Shown piece after piece: positions 16,727 to 24,993 of a DNA stretch of 64,000 nt. How positions within the stretch are numbered: position 1 is the stretch's first letter; every line of letters begins with the position of its first letter. Source of the DNA: Adlercreutzia murintestinalis. GTDB lineage: Bacteria; Actinomycetota; Coriobacteriia; Coriobacteriales; Eggerthellaceae. A program made the position numbers and the translations under genes. Where the stretch lies: assembly GCF_943192905.1 (NCBI RefSeq), contig NZ_CALPCC010000013.1, forward strand, positions 1-64,000, given 5' to 3'. The notes beneath the pieces are model-generated. The model saw only the letters and a list, made by a program, of their open reading frames with translations, made no database searches and was not told the origin of the DNA.

Positions 16727-17160
16727 CCGTTTCCCAGTTGAGCATCTTCGCAGAGAGCAAACCGGGACATCTTGCGCGTGTTCTGGCCGCCTTCGAGCGT
16801 GCGCAGGTGAACGTGCGCGGATACGCGCTGGCTGATACCGGCGAATACGGTATCACGCGTTTCATCGTGGATCGGACCGATGCGGCCGCAACCGCTCTTT
16901 CTCAAGAGGGTTGCGCCTTCATCGAATCGCCCGTGATCTGCATGAAGCTCGATGACGTGCCAGGAGAGCTTGCCCGTGCAGCGCAGGTGCTCGCGCAGGC
17001 CGCGCTCAACATCTCCTACAGTTATTCGATGATATCAACCTACATCATCATCGGTACCGATGACCCAGCGCATGCGAAGCAGCTCTTGGCTGATGCCGGA
17101 TTCGTCATGGTGACACAGGAGGACATCGCGCGAGCCTGCGCCGAGCAACCTTGCGCCTAA
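16723..17160 (+). CDS. Tandem ACT-domain protein (second copy)
   Basis: A protein of 145 residues with two ACT domains, paralogous to the product of 12108-12530: both share the GHLxR turn, an ADT-x3-G segment, PVI, D-x-PGxLAR and a terminal AGFxxVT. There is no enzyme domain. Overlap with iorB (ATGA) and the nearby second ligase suggest it serves the IOR/ligase pair, perhaps by sensing an amino acid or aryl acid. The ligand is not deducible. Confidence 0.8.
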   Translation: MTVSQLSIFAESKPGHLARVLAAFERAQVNVRGYALADTGEYGITRFIVDRTDAAATALSQEGCAFIESPVICMKLDDVPGELARAAQVLAQAALNISYSYSMISTYIIIGTDDPAHAKQLLADAGFVMVTQEDIARACAEQPCA

Positions 17161-17178
17161 GGAACAGATGGGATACCT

Positions 17179-18582
17179 ATGGCAAACGATACGCAACGAC
17201 GAGCCTGCTCGACTGAACTGCTCCGAAAAGGAGCCATGGTGGCTGCCGCTGAGGCGGGTCGCTTCGACGAGCTGCCTCTATTCGATCCTGCCGTTGAGAC
17301 GATGCCGCGCGCGCAGCTGAGAGCATTGCAGCTTGCCAAGCTCAAAGAGCAGGTGGCCTACACCTATCAAAACGTGGCGTACTACCGTCATCGCATGGAT
17401 CAGATGGGCGTGACCCCGGAGGACATCCGCACCTTGGAAGATATACGCAAACTTCCGTTCACTGATAAGAATGCGTTGCGCGATACGTATCCATACGGCA
17501 TGTTCGCGGTCGATCTTGACGATATCATCGAACTGCATGCTTCGTCAGGAACGACCGGCACGCCCATCGTCGTTGGCTACACGCGGGCCGATATGGAAGT
17601 TTGGAGCGACTGCATCGCGCGTTTGGTGCAGATGGCCGGGGTCGTGCCCGGAGATATCGCGCAGATGGCGTTCGGCTATGGCATGTTCACCGGCGGGTTC
17701 GGTCTGCACTACGGTTTGCAGAAACTGGGGTGCGCCATGATCCCGGCGGGGTCGGGCAACACCGAGCGCCATATCAAGATGATCGAGGATTATGGCACCA
17801 CGGTGCTCATCGCCACGCCCTCGTACGCGATGCATATCTGCGAGGTAGGGGAGCGTCTCGGATACGATTGGGAGCGCTCGAGCTTGCGCGTGGGCCTCTT
17901 CGGCGGCGAGCCATGCCCGCCTGCGCTCAAAGCCGAGCTGGAAGCGCGCATGCACATCGTCTGTACCGACAATTATGGACTCACCGAAGTGATGGGACCA
18001 GGGGTCTCGGGCGAGTGCTTGGCGCATCGATTCCAGCAGCATATCGCCGAGGACCATTTCCTGTTCGAGGTGGTGGATCCTGAAACGGGTGCACCGGTCG
18101 CAGAAGGGGAGCTGGGAGAGCTGGTGCTCACCCCGCTCGATAAGCAAGGCATCCCGGTGCTGCGCTATCGCACGCACGACCTGACGCGCGTCACCACTGA
18201 GTCCTGCGCGTGCGGGCGCACTCATGCGCGCATGGACAAGGTGCGCAGTCGTTGCGACGATATGCTCATCATACGAGGCACGAACGTGTTCCCCAGCCAA
18301 ATCGAGGATGTGCTCGCCGGTATCGATGAGGTAACGCCGCATTACCGCATCATCGTGGAAACGCGCGGTGGCATGGATGCGCTCACGATCGAGACGGAAC
18401 TGCGACCCGAGAAGATGTCCGATTCCTTCGCACAGATGGAGCAGATGCGCCGCGCTATCGCCGACAAGCTCAAGAGCACCTTGCTCGTAGGAGTGGATGT
18501 GCGTTTGGTTGAACCCGGAGGGATCGAGCGCACCGCAGGAAAAGCGAAGCATATCGACGATCGGCGTCACTGCGACGCATGA
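17179..18582 (+). CDS. paaK: Phenylacetate-CoA ligase family protein (second copy)
   Basis: AMP-forming aryl-CoA ligase, 467 residues, homologous to the product of 10795-12105. It carries HASSGTTGTP, DNYGLTEVMGPGV, VLRYRTHD and a C-terminal TAGKAKH segment with the likely catalytic lysine. It has about 30 extra N-terminal residues; an internal ATG at 17236 would give a length closer to the first copy, so the start is uncertain. It directly follows iorAB and an ACT gene. The two copies probably differ in aryl substrate. Confidence 0.86.
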   Translation: MANDTQRRACSTELLRKGAMVAAAEAGRFDELPLFDPAVETMPRAQLRALQLAKLKEQVAYTYQNVAYYRHRMDQMGVTPEDIRTLEDIRKLPFTDKNALRDTYPYGMFAVDLDDIIELHASSGTTGTPIVVGYTRADMEVWSDCIARLVQMAGVVPGDIAQMAFGYGMFTGGFGLHYGLQKLGCAMIPAGSGNTERHIKMIEDYGTTVLIATPSYAMHICEVGERLGYDWERSSLRVGLFGGEPCPPALKAELEARMHIVCTDNYGLTEVMGPGVSGECLAHRFQQHIAEDHFLFEVVDPETGAPVAEGELGELVLTPLDKQGIPVLRYRTHDLTRVTTESCACGRTHARMDKVRSRCDDMLIIRGTNVFPSQIEDVLAGIDEVTPHYRIIVETRGGMDALTIETELRPEKMSDSFAQMEQMRRAIADKLKSTLLVGVDVRLVEPGGIERTAGKAKHIDDRRHCDA

Positions 18583-19523
18583 TGCCGAAACGAGGAAGAT
18601 TCGCGCCTTCACCAACGGGGCGATTGCATGCAGGTAATCTCTTCGCCTATCTGATGGCATGGCTGGACGCGAAGTCAACGGGAGGTCTGATCGTGCTGCG
18701 CATCGAGGATCTTGATGCGCAGCGCTCGAAACCCGCCTTCGCCGATCAGTTGATGCGCGACCTTGAGCAGGTTGGCCTGACGTGGGAGAGGGGACCGATC
18801 TATCAAAGCCAGCGCACGGAGGCCTATCAAGAGGCGTTTTCTCGCCTTTCGCGAGCAGGGCACCTCTATCCGTGCTTCTGCACGCGTGCCGAAGCGAACG
18901 CGCAAGCAGCGCCTCATCGCGGCGAGGGAAGCTCGTACACCGGAGCATGCCGTACGCTCAGCATACGTGAGCGGCGCGTGCGGCGCGAGGCGCTCGCTGC
19001 TTGCGGGCGTGCATCCTCGTTTCGCCTTGCCATGGAGGATGGCTGCATGCGTTTCGATGATCTCTTCCAGGGAGAGCAGGTCATTGATATGCATGCGGGT
19101 GCTGATGACTTCATCGTGCGACGGGCAGATGGCGGCTTTGCCTATCAGCTTGCCGTTGTTGTCGACGATGCTGATGAGGGCATCGATTCGGTGGTGCGCG
19201 GATGCGATCTATTGCCATCGACAGCAAAGCAGATACATCTCCATCATCTTCTCGGCACGCCTACTCCCACCTATGGTCATATCCCGCTCTTCGTTGCTGA
19301 CGATGGGCGCCGCCTTGCCAAGCGCGACCATGATGCCGCTTTCGACGAGATGATGCGAACGTATCGCACGCCTGCTGCGCTGATGGGGCACCTTGCATTC
19401 AGGGCGGGCATCCTCGACGAAGACGTTCCCGCGATGCCCGATGAGCTGGTGAAGGTATATGACCCAGCAACACTGCGAAAGCGCTATCGAAACCAGCACG
19501 CGATCACCTTCGCGATGCTGTAG
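18579..19523 (+). CDS. gluQ: Glutamyl-Q tRNA(Asp) synthetase
   Basis: A truncated glutamyl-tRNA synthetase paralogue, 314 residues, without the anticodon-binding domain. This class attaches glutamate to queuosine at position 34 of tRNA-Asp. It has RFAPSPTGRLHAGN (HIGH-like), the zinc site C-x-C...Y-x3-C (CFCTRA, then YTGACR) typical of GluQ, and a KMSKS-like RLAKRDHDA. It overlaps the ligase stop. It is the last gene of the long plus-strand run and seems unrelated in function to its neighbours. Confidence 0.87.
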   Translation: MMPKRGRFAPSPTGRLHAGNLFAYLMAWLDAKSTGGLIVLRIEDLDAQRSKPAFADQLMRDLEQVGLTWERGPIYQSQRTEAYQEAFSRLSRAGHLYPCFCTRAEANAQAAPHRGEGSSYTGACRTLSIRERRVRREALAACGRASSFRLAMEDGCMRFDDLFQGEQVIDMHAGADDFIVRRADGGFAYQLAVVVDDADEGIDSVVRGCDLLPSTAKQIHLHHLLGTPTPTYGHIPLFVADDGRRLAKRDHDAAFDEMMRTYRTPAALMGHLAFRAGILDEDVPAMPDELVKVYDPATLRKRYRNQHAITFAML

Positions 19524-19543
19524 TGTTGCCTGACCTTCATACC

Positions 19544-20476
19544 CTAAAGGGTGAGCGTGATACCGCTCGCGAAAACAGCCGCCGCGAAGAATGCACCGAA
19601 CAAGAGGTTGGCAGAGCAGATTTGCCCCATGGCCTGCACGCGCACGGCGGGCGTGCACGGATTGGCCCAAAGCGCGTTGAACGGCGCATGAGCGGCAAGG
19701 AGCAGGAAGGGCACGACGATGATGCCGGGGGTATACCAGAGAGCCACGATGACGGTAATGCTCGCGAGCCATATGATCAATAAGCTGCGATAGAGCACAC
19801 GTGAGCGCTGACGGTTAAGGAGCACGGGCAATGTGCGCCTGCCGGCCATGCGATCCTTCTCGATATCGCAGGTATTGTTCGTCAACATGATGAGCGCGAT
19901 GCCGATGATGAGGGGGATGGACCAGACGAGCACGAGGGGCTCGAGCACCCCGGTGAGGACCTGATAGCATGCCAAGGGGAGCAAACCACCCATGACGACG
20001 CCGCTCACCGCTTCGCCAACCGGTGCGTATGAGAGCGGTGTGCGCCCTCCTGAATAGAAAACGATCGCGAGCGCTCCCACAAAAGCGATGCAGAGTGGGA
20101 TCCATCCTGCGAGCATGATGCAGTACACGCCGAGCGCAAGCGCCACCATCATGCACGCCAGAGCAAATGCGAGCACATGAGCGGGGCATACGTTGTGGTA
20201 CACGAGCACCGCATCGCTTTCCTCCACGTTATCGTCAGCGCTATCCGCACCCTTGATGAAATCGAAGTAGTCGTTGAGCGCATTGACCGCCGATTGCGCG
20301 AGCACCGCAATGGCGAGCAGAACGCATGCAGAGAGCGCTGAGAGCGCGGAGTTGGTCCGTGCAGCGAATGCAACCGCTGCCAACACCGGCATCAGAGATG
20401 CAGGCCACGTATGAGGCGCTGCAAGCTGGATCATCAACCGTGGCGTCAGATGCGCCCGAGCGCGTTCGCTGCTCAT
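19544..20476 (-). CDS. menA: 1,4-dihydroxy-2-naphthoate polyprenyltransferase
   Basis: UbiA-family membrane prenyltransferase of menaquinone synthesis, 310 residues and 8-9 transmembrane helices. It joins a polyprenyl chain to dihydroxynaphthoate. Both Asp-rich motifs are visible: NDYFDFIKGAD and DIEKDRMAGRRT. I start at the ATG at 20476, because the frame upstream of it is Arg/Ser-rich and overlaps the lipoprotein gene. It is 10 bases downstream of the lipoprotein gene, probably in one transcript. Its presence implies a menaquinone-based respiratory chain. Confidence 0.88.
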   Translation of the reverse strand: MSSERARAHLTPRLMIQLAAPHTWPASLMPVLAAVAFAARTNSALSALSACVLLAIAVLAQSAVNALNDYFDFIKGADSADDNVEESDAVLVYHNVCPAHVLAFALACMMVALALGVYCIMLAGWIPLCIAFVGALAIVFYSGGRTPLSYAPVGEAVSGVVMGGLLPLACYQVLTGVLEPLVLVWSIPLIIGIALIMLTNNTCDIEKDRMAGRRTLPVLLNRQRSRVLYRSLLIIWLASITVIVALWYTPGIIVVPFLLLAAHAPFNALWANPCTPAVRVQAMGQICSANLLFGAFFAAAVFASGITLTL

Positions 20477-20486
20477 GTAGCGCCGC

Positions 20487-21050
20487 TCAATTCGACAGCA
20501 GAGCCGCTGCGATGTCGTCAGAGGCATCCGACACCGGCATCCACACGTTGTCGGTCTTCTCGAACGTGATGGTGATGGGGTCGGTATCGCGCACATCCAC
20601 GCCCTCGAGCGAAGTGAGGATAGCCTCTCCGAACGCTTGGTCCAGCTCATCGGTTGTCATGGTCGCGATCTGCTGATCGGAGCCAAGCGCCTCGGCCTGC
20701 GCTGCAAGAGCGGCCTCGTATCCCGAGAAGCTCTTGCACCGCATCACGACAGTGGCCACAGCGGTATCTTCGTCAACCTCCACGCTGGTGATCTCATAAT
20801 CGAATCCATCAAGATACGCCTTCATGAAATCGGCCATGGAAACGCCGTATTGCGAGAGCGAGTCGATGTCCATCCGAGCCGCGAAATTGGCCGTCTCGGA
20901 ACTGTCGGGATTCTTATAGCCATCGAGGCGCTTCGCGATCGAGCTCTCGATAGCCTCTTCGTCAGTCTGATGCGAACAGCCACTGAGCACTATGCACAGA
21001 GCAAGCGCACAGAGCCCGAAGAACCGTATTCGCTTTCCCGGTACCGTCAT
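20487..21050 (-). CDS. Putative lipoprotein of unknown function
   Basis: A protein of 187 residues from the ATG at 21050, which follows an AAGGAG site. The signal peptide has a clear lipobox LSGC (Cys24). The mature part is acidic and alpha/beta in pattern (FDYEITSVEVDEDTAVATV), resembling the DUF5105 or DUF4878 type of lipoprotein with a cystatin-like fold. No catalytic residues are recognisable. It is cotranscribed with menA and divergent from the gene at 21157. Confidence 0.75.
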   Translation of the reverse strand: MTVPGKRIRFFGLCALALCIVLSGCSHQTDEEAIESSIAKRLDGYKNPDSSETANFAARMDIDSLSQYGVSMADFMKAYLDGFDYEITSVEVDEDTAVATVVMRCKSFSGYEAALAAQAEALGSDQQIATMTTDELDQAFGEAILTSLEGVDVRDTDPITITFEKTDNVWMPVSDASDDIAAALLSN

Positions 21051-21156
21051 ACCATGCTCCTTGATAGCTTTGTCACACAGCACGATACGCGAAGTGCGCA
21101 CTACTGTCCAACCGACACCGCGCAAGCGGGTATAATCGCACCGAAGGAGGTGCACC

Positions 21157-21549
21157 ATGATGAAGCTAGGCGCCGAACTCTCGCGGATCATCAACAGGCT
21201 CGATGGCGATGCGGCGAAGTTCATGTCGATAGCGCTGAACAACGAACGTTACCGGGAAGCAGTGCATGCGATATGGCCGGACGCCGCAGCTGCGCGCTTG
21301 ATCCTTGAGGGGACGAACGGGTTCTATGTCCGCGAGGACACTGCGCCGCGCAAGGGGCCTGACAAGGACACGCCGTATATGGTCTGCGTCGTCTGCGCGT
21401 CTGATGCGCTCATCCGCTCGGAGCTTGATACGCATCGGGAGCTTTTGCACCTGAAGCTTCGTCAGCTCGGCATTGAAAGCGAAGAGTTGCGCATCGTACC
21501 AGCGCGTCGCGGCATGAAGGCGAGGCATCCGTTTCGCGAGGAAGTCTAA
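21157..21549 (+). CDS. Conserved-looking small cytoplasmic protein, function unknown
   Basis: A protein of 130 residues, with a very good ribosome site (GAAGGAGGT) before tandem ATG codons. There is no signal peptide or membrane helix. It is rich in Arg and Glu and ends with a basic segment (RIVPARRGMKARHPF). The general pattern resembles the DUF721/DciA group of helicase-loading or RNA-binding proteins, but the match is weak and I do not assign it. It stands alone between divergent and convergent neighbours. Confidence 0.6.
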   Translation: MMKLGAELSRIINRLDGDAAKFMSIALNNERYREAVHAIWPDAAAARLILEGTNGFYVREDTAPRKGPDKDTPYMVCVVCASDALIRSELDTHRELLHLKLRQLGIESEELRIVPARRGMKARHPFREEV

Positions 21550-21600
21550 CTTTACATAACATCTATTATCAGCTTTTTATGGAACTGCAGCCGCACGGCG

Positions 21601-22026
21601 CTAACCCCATACCGAACTTGATGCTGACGATGAACCCTGCTGCGCTGCGCCGAAGCGCTCGGTCAGCTGCTGTATATCACCGCTTTGGATGACGTCCATC
21701 ATGATCGGAAACATGAGTATGAGATACACCACGTTAGCGACCATCGCGCCAAGGCTCACGAAGACCGCGATGCGCGTTTGCGTGCGCAGACGGCTTGCCA
21801 TGAAGGTCGGCTCATCCATGAGCAAAAGCGCCATCCGCACCTTCGATTGTGCGACGAGCGCGCAAATGAGAGCAGCACCGCTCAAAAGGACGCCCCCGAT
21901 GATGAGCGACACAGGAGACGCGATCAACGCGATGGTGGTCAGCGTTTGCGCAGACGCAAGGTTGCGACTGGCTATCTGAGCCTTTTCCTCTTCGGTTGGT
22001 GTGGGTGTCTGTTGTTCGTCGGGCAT
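21601..22026 (-). CDS. Small integral membrane protein, function unknown
   Basis: A protein of 141 residues with an acidic, Thr/Gln-rich N-terminus, three transmembrane helices (about residues 30-45, 48-62 and 88-110) and a Ser-rich tail. No enzyme motif is visible. It follows dut by 10 bases on the minus strand and is probably in the nrdR-dut transcript. I recognise no family beyond a general resemblance to small DUF-type membrane proteins. Confidence 0.6.
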   Translation of the reverse strand: MPDEQQTPTPTEEEKAQIASRNLASAQTLTTIALIASPVSLIIGGVLLSGAALICALVAQSKVRMALLLMDEPTFMASRLRTQTRIAVFVSLGAMVANVVYLILMFPIMMDVIQSGDIQQLTERFGAAQQGSSSASSSVWG

Positions 22027-22035
22027 GGAAGGCTC

Positions 22036-22482
22036 CTACTCAATCCCGCTGCTGCCGAATCCGCCGTGTCCGCGGTCGGTCTCATCAAGCTGGTCGACCA
22101 CCGTGAGCGCAACGAGAGGAACGGGCATGATAACAAGCTGTGCGATGCGCATGCCGCGCTCAACGAGGAACGCCTCATGCGCGTCGGTGTTTTGAAGCGA
22201 TACCATCATCTCGCCGCGGTAACCGCTATCGATCAGCCCCGGACTATTCGGCAACGTGATGCCGTGCTTGCTCGCAAGGCCACTGCGGGGCAGCACCAGC
22301 CCCGCATAGCCTTCAGGGATGGCCAACGAGAACCCGCAGGGCACGATGGCGCGCCCATGGGGCTCAAGAAGACATGTTTCGGCAGCCCGCAAGTCAAGTC
22401 CAGCATCCCCAGCATGGGCATAGGCGGGCAACGCGATATCGTCGCGCAGGCGCTTGATGGGCACCGTGATGGATGAAGTCAT
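22036..22482 (-). CDS. dut: Deoxyuridine 5'-triphosphate nucleotidohydrolase
   Basis: Trimeric dUTPase, 148 residues, that hydrolyses dUTP to dUMP and keeps uracil out of DNA. All five family motifs are visible in order: AGLDL, PRSGLA, GLIDSGYRGE, RIAQLV and the C-terminal RGHGGFGSSG flap over the active site. It lies 5 bases after nrdR, a sensible pairing since both concern deoxynucleotide supply. Confidence 0.95.
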   Translation of the reverse strand: MTSSITVPIKRLRDDIALPAYAHAGDAGLDLRAAETCLLEPHGRAIVPCGFSLAIPEGYAGLVLPRSGLASKHGITLPNSPGLIDSGYRGEMMVSLQNTDAHEAFLVERGMRIAQLVIMPVPLVALTVVDQLDETDRGHGGFGSSGIE

Positions 22483-22486
22483 GGGA

Positions 22487-22933
22487 CTATTCCAGACCTT
22501 TCAGTGCAGAGCTGAATTCCTCGGCGTCTTTGAAGTCTTTGTACACGCTTGCGAAGCGGATGTAGGCAACATCATCAATGCCAGCCAAGCGCGCGAGCAC
22601 CATCTCGCCGAGATCCTTGGAATGCACCTCAGCAGTTCCCGACATGCGCAACGAGCTTTCGATATCGGTGATGATGGCATCGATGCGGTCAGGGTCGACG
22701 GGACGTTTCGCGCAAGCGATCAAAAGACCACGGAAGAGCTTCTGACGATCGAACGCTTCGTGCGAACCGTCCGATTTGAGAACAATCAGAGGACGCTCGC
22801 CAAGGCGCTCATACGTTGTGAAGCGGTTTTGGCAGCGCAAGCACTCGCGCCGACGTCTGATCGCGCTGCCTTCGTCTGCAGAGCGCGAATCTATGACCTT
22901 CGATTCCTCATACCCACATTCCGGACAACGCAT
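22487..22933 (-). CDS. nrdR: Transcriptional repressor NrdR
   Basis: Zinc-ribbon/ATP-cone repressor of ribonucleotide reductase genes, 148 residues from the ATG at 22933. The N-terminal ribbon has CPECG and CLRC, with the conserved DSR and RRRREC; the ATP-cone follows (LIVLKSDGSHEAFDRQKL). An upstream ATG at 22999 would add 22 non-conserved residues and overlap the lexA promoter, so it is rejected. It is divergent from lexA. Confidence 0.94.
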   Translation of the reverse strand: MRCPECGYEESKVIDSRSADEGSAIRRRRECLRCQNRFTTYERLGERPLIVLKSDGSHEAFDRQKLFRGLLIACAKRPVDPDRIDAIITDIESSLRMSGTAEVHSKDLGEMVLARLAGIDDVAYIRFASVYKDFKDAEEFSSALKGLE

Positions 22934-22986
22934 ATCATGTTCCTCTCTTCCCTTGTTTCCATGATAGCGGATTGCGCATTTTTTTC

Positions 22987-23030
22987 TTGCTAGAACCAAT
23001 GTTCGCGGTTATAATTCCGAACAAAGGTTC
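22987..23030 (+). promoter_or_regulatory. lexA promoter with two LexA operators
   Basis: A -35 TTGCTA (22987-22992) and a -10 TATAAT (23010-23015) are separated by 17 bases. One dyad, GAAC-CAAT-GTTC (22993-23004), fills the spacer. A second, GAAC-AAAG-GTTC (23019-23030), lies at the expected transcription start. Both match the Gram-positive SOS box CGAAC-N4-GTTCG, so autorepression by LexA is the simplest reading. The same element lies upstream of nrdR on the other strand. Confidence 0.82.
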
Positions 23031-23061
23031 TTTACGTGGGCCAAGGATCAAGGAGGCTCCT

Positions 23062-23694
23062 GTGAGCGCGAAGATCACGAAGCGGCAGCAAGCGGTGCTC
23101 GACAATATCGAGAAGCATATCCGCGAGAAGGGGTTCGGGCCTACCGTCCGCGAGGTGTGCCAAGATCTCGGTCTGTCCTCGCCTTCCACGGTGCATGTCC
23201 ATCTCAAGGCCCTCGAAGAGAAGGGCTATATCAAACGAGATCCGCTGAAATCGCGTTCCATATCGCTCACGTATGCGCTCAACGATGCTCCTGCCACCAT
23301 CCTGACGCCGGAGTTCGGCAAGGTGGTCAGCGTTCCTCTTGTGGGGGACGTGGCAGCCGGCATGCCTATTCTTGCCGAAGAGAACATCACCGACCAAATA
23401 GCTCTGCCGACCGATATCGTCGGTGATGCGCCCTCGTTTGCGCTTTCGGTGCACGGTGATTCCATGGTTGAAGCCGGTATCAACGACGGCGATTACGTGG
23501 TAGTGCGCGAGCAACCCACGGCCGACAACGGCGAGATCGTCGTCGCTCTCATCGGTGATGGCGCTACGGTCAAGCGCTTCTACAAGGAGAAGAATCGCAT
23601 TCGCCTTCAACCGGAAAACTCATCCATGGAGCCCATTTTCGTTGACGATTGCCTCATCGCAGGCAAAGTGGTGGCTGTGTTTCGACGCATCTAA
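23062..23694 (+). CDS. lexA: LexA repressor
   Basis: SOS repressor and self-cleaving protease, 210 residues from the GTG at 23062, which follows an AAGGAGG site. It has an N-terminal winged helix-turn-helix (about 1-68), a cleavage site in VAAGMP, the catalytic Ser in HGDSMVEAG and the catalytic Lys in ATVKRFY. Earlier in-frame ATG codons lie inside the operator region and are not credible starts. The gene converges with hflX; only 3 bases separate the stops. Confidence 0.94.
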   Translation: MSAKITKRQQAVLDNIEKHIREKGFGPTVREVCQDLGLSSPSTVHVHLKALEEKGYIKRDPLKSRSISLTYALNDAPATILTPEFGKVVSVPLVGDVAAGMPILAEENITDQIALPTDIVGDAPSFALSVHGDSMVEAGINDGDYVVVREQPTADNGEIVVALIGDGATVKRFYKEKNRIRLQPENSSMEPIFVDDCLIAGKVVAVFRRI

Positions 23695-23697
23695 ACT

Positions 23698-24993
23698 TCA
23701 GTTCGCTCTTTCGTAAGGGCTGAAAGCGGGCATCAGCCCTGCTGGTACGCGCACTTCGAGAACCGTTCCCTCTACGGTGTGCTCTTCTGAGAGTATGCGG
23801 CAGCGTTTATGGGCAAGCGAGACCACCTCTCCCCTTGTGTACGGGATTAGCACTTGCATAACGGTGTCCGCAGCCGCAGCAGCCGCTGCAACGCGGCCGA
23901 TCAAGGCTTCGCACCCGATTCCGGTCGCAGCCGACACCTGTACCGCATGTGGATGCCTCAGCGCGATGACCTCACGCTGTTGAGCACTGAGCAGATCGCT
24001 CTTATTGAACACCTCGATCCGCGGTATCGTTTCAGCACCAATCTGGCCGAGTATCTCGTCGACCGCTTCGACTTGCATGAGATGATCTTCTGACGAGGCG
24101 TCGATGACATGCAGGATCATATCGGCGTGCGTGATCTCTTCAAGAGTCGACTTGAAGGCTTCTACGAGCGTGGTCGGCAGCTTCTGAATGAAACCAACAG
24201 TATCGCTGATCGTGATCTCTCTGCCCTCGGGAAGAACGAGACGGCGCGTGGTGGAGTCGAGCGTGGCGAACAGTTTATCGTCTGCGTACACCTCAGCAGC
24301 GCAAAGCCGATTCAGCAGGCTTGACTTGCCAGCATTGGTATATCCCGCCAGCGCTACCTTGAAAATGCCGCTCTCGTAGCGGCCTTCTCGCTGCACAGAA
24401 CGAATGCGCTCGAGATGCGCGAGCTCTCGCTTGATGGAGGTGATGCGCTTGCGCACCATACGGCGATCAACCTCAAGCTGGCTCTCCCCTTCTCCAAACC
24501 GCGATCCCACGCCGCCGCCCATACGGTTCGATGCGAGATGCGCCCACATACCGCGCAGCCGAGGATAGAGGTATTCGTTTTGCGCCAACTTCACCTGAAG
24601 GCGCCCTTCACGCGTCTTGGCATGTAACGCGAAGATATCAAGGATGAGCGCCGTGCGATCCATCACCTTCACATCGCGCCCCACGATGCGCTCCAGGTTC
24701 GACTGCTGCGAAGGGGTCAGCTCGTCATCGAAGATGACCACATCAGCGTGCAAGGTCTCCGCCATCTCGGCTATCTGCGCTGCCTTGCCGCTGCCGACAA
24801 ACGTTTTCGGATGAGGCGAGGTCATGCGCTGCGCTGTCGTGCCTACCGTATCGGCGCCCGCGGTATCCGCCAATCGCGCTAATTCCGCAAGCGACGTCTC
24901 GACCGGATAGGCGCTTGCCGCCTGCTCGATGCCGACAAGAACAGCGCGTTCGCGCTGCTGATGAGATATCGGATGCATGGGTTCATTTGTCAT
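23698..24993 (-). CDS. hflX: Ribosome-associated GTPase HflX
   Basis: GTPase that binds the 50S subunit and rescues stalled or heat-damaged ribosomes, 431 residues. The N-terminal HflX domain has SHPKTFVGSGK-like and DELTPSQQSNLE motifs plus an NRMGGGVGSRFGEGE segment. The G domain has GYTNAGKSS, DTVGF and NKSD. The short C-terminal domain is present. It overlaps dapF by 11 bases and is the last gene of a dapF-containing minus-strand series. Confidence 0.94.
   Translation of the reverse strand: MTNEPMHPISHQQRERAVLVGIEQAASAYPVETSLAELARLADTAGADTVGTTAQRMTSPHPKTFVGSGKAAQIAEMAETLHADVVIFDDELTPSQQSNLERIVGRDVKVMDRTALILDIFALHAKTREGRLQVKLAQNEYLYPRLRGMWAHLASNRMGGGVGSRFGEGESQLEVDRRMVRKRITSIKRELAHLERIRSVQREGRYESGIFKVALAGYTNAGKSSLLNRLCAAEVYADDKLFATLDSTTRRLVLPEGREITISDTVGFIQKLPTTLVEAFKSTLEEITHADMILHVIDASSEDHLMQVEAVDEILGQIGAETIPRIEVFNKSDLLSAQQREVIALRHPHAVQVSAATGIGCEALIGRVAAAAAAADTVMQVLIPYTRGEVVSLAHKRCRILSEEHTVEGTVLEVRVPAGLMPAFSPYERAN

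Noticed and set aside
17545-18948. 467-codon minus-strand frame opposite the second ligase and gluQ
   Set aside because: It spans two well-supported plus-strand genes, has no recognisable motif and is Arg/His-rich.
19541-19552. ACCCT-AA-AGGGT dyad as a shared terminator of gluQ and menA
   Set aside because: It is only 5 bp with a 2-base loop and no T run, and it overlaps the menA stop codon.
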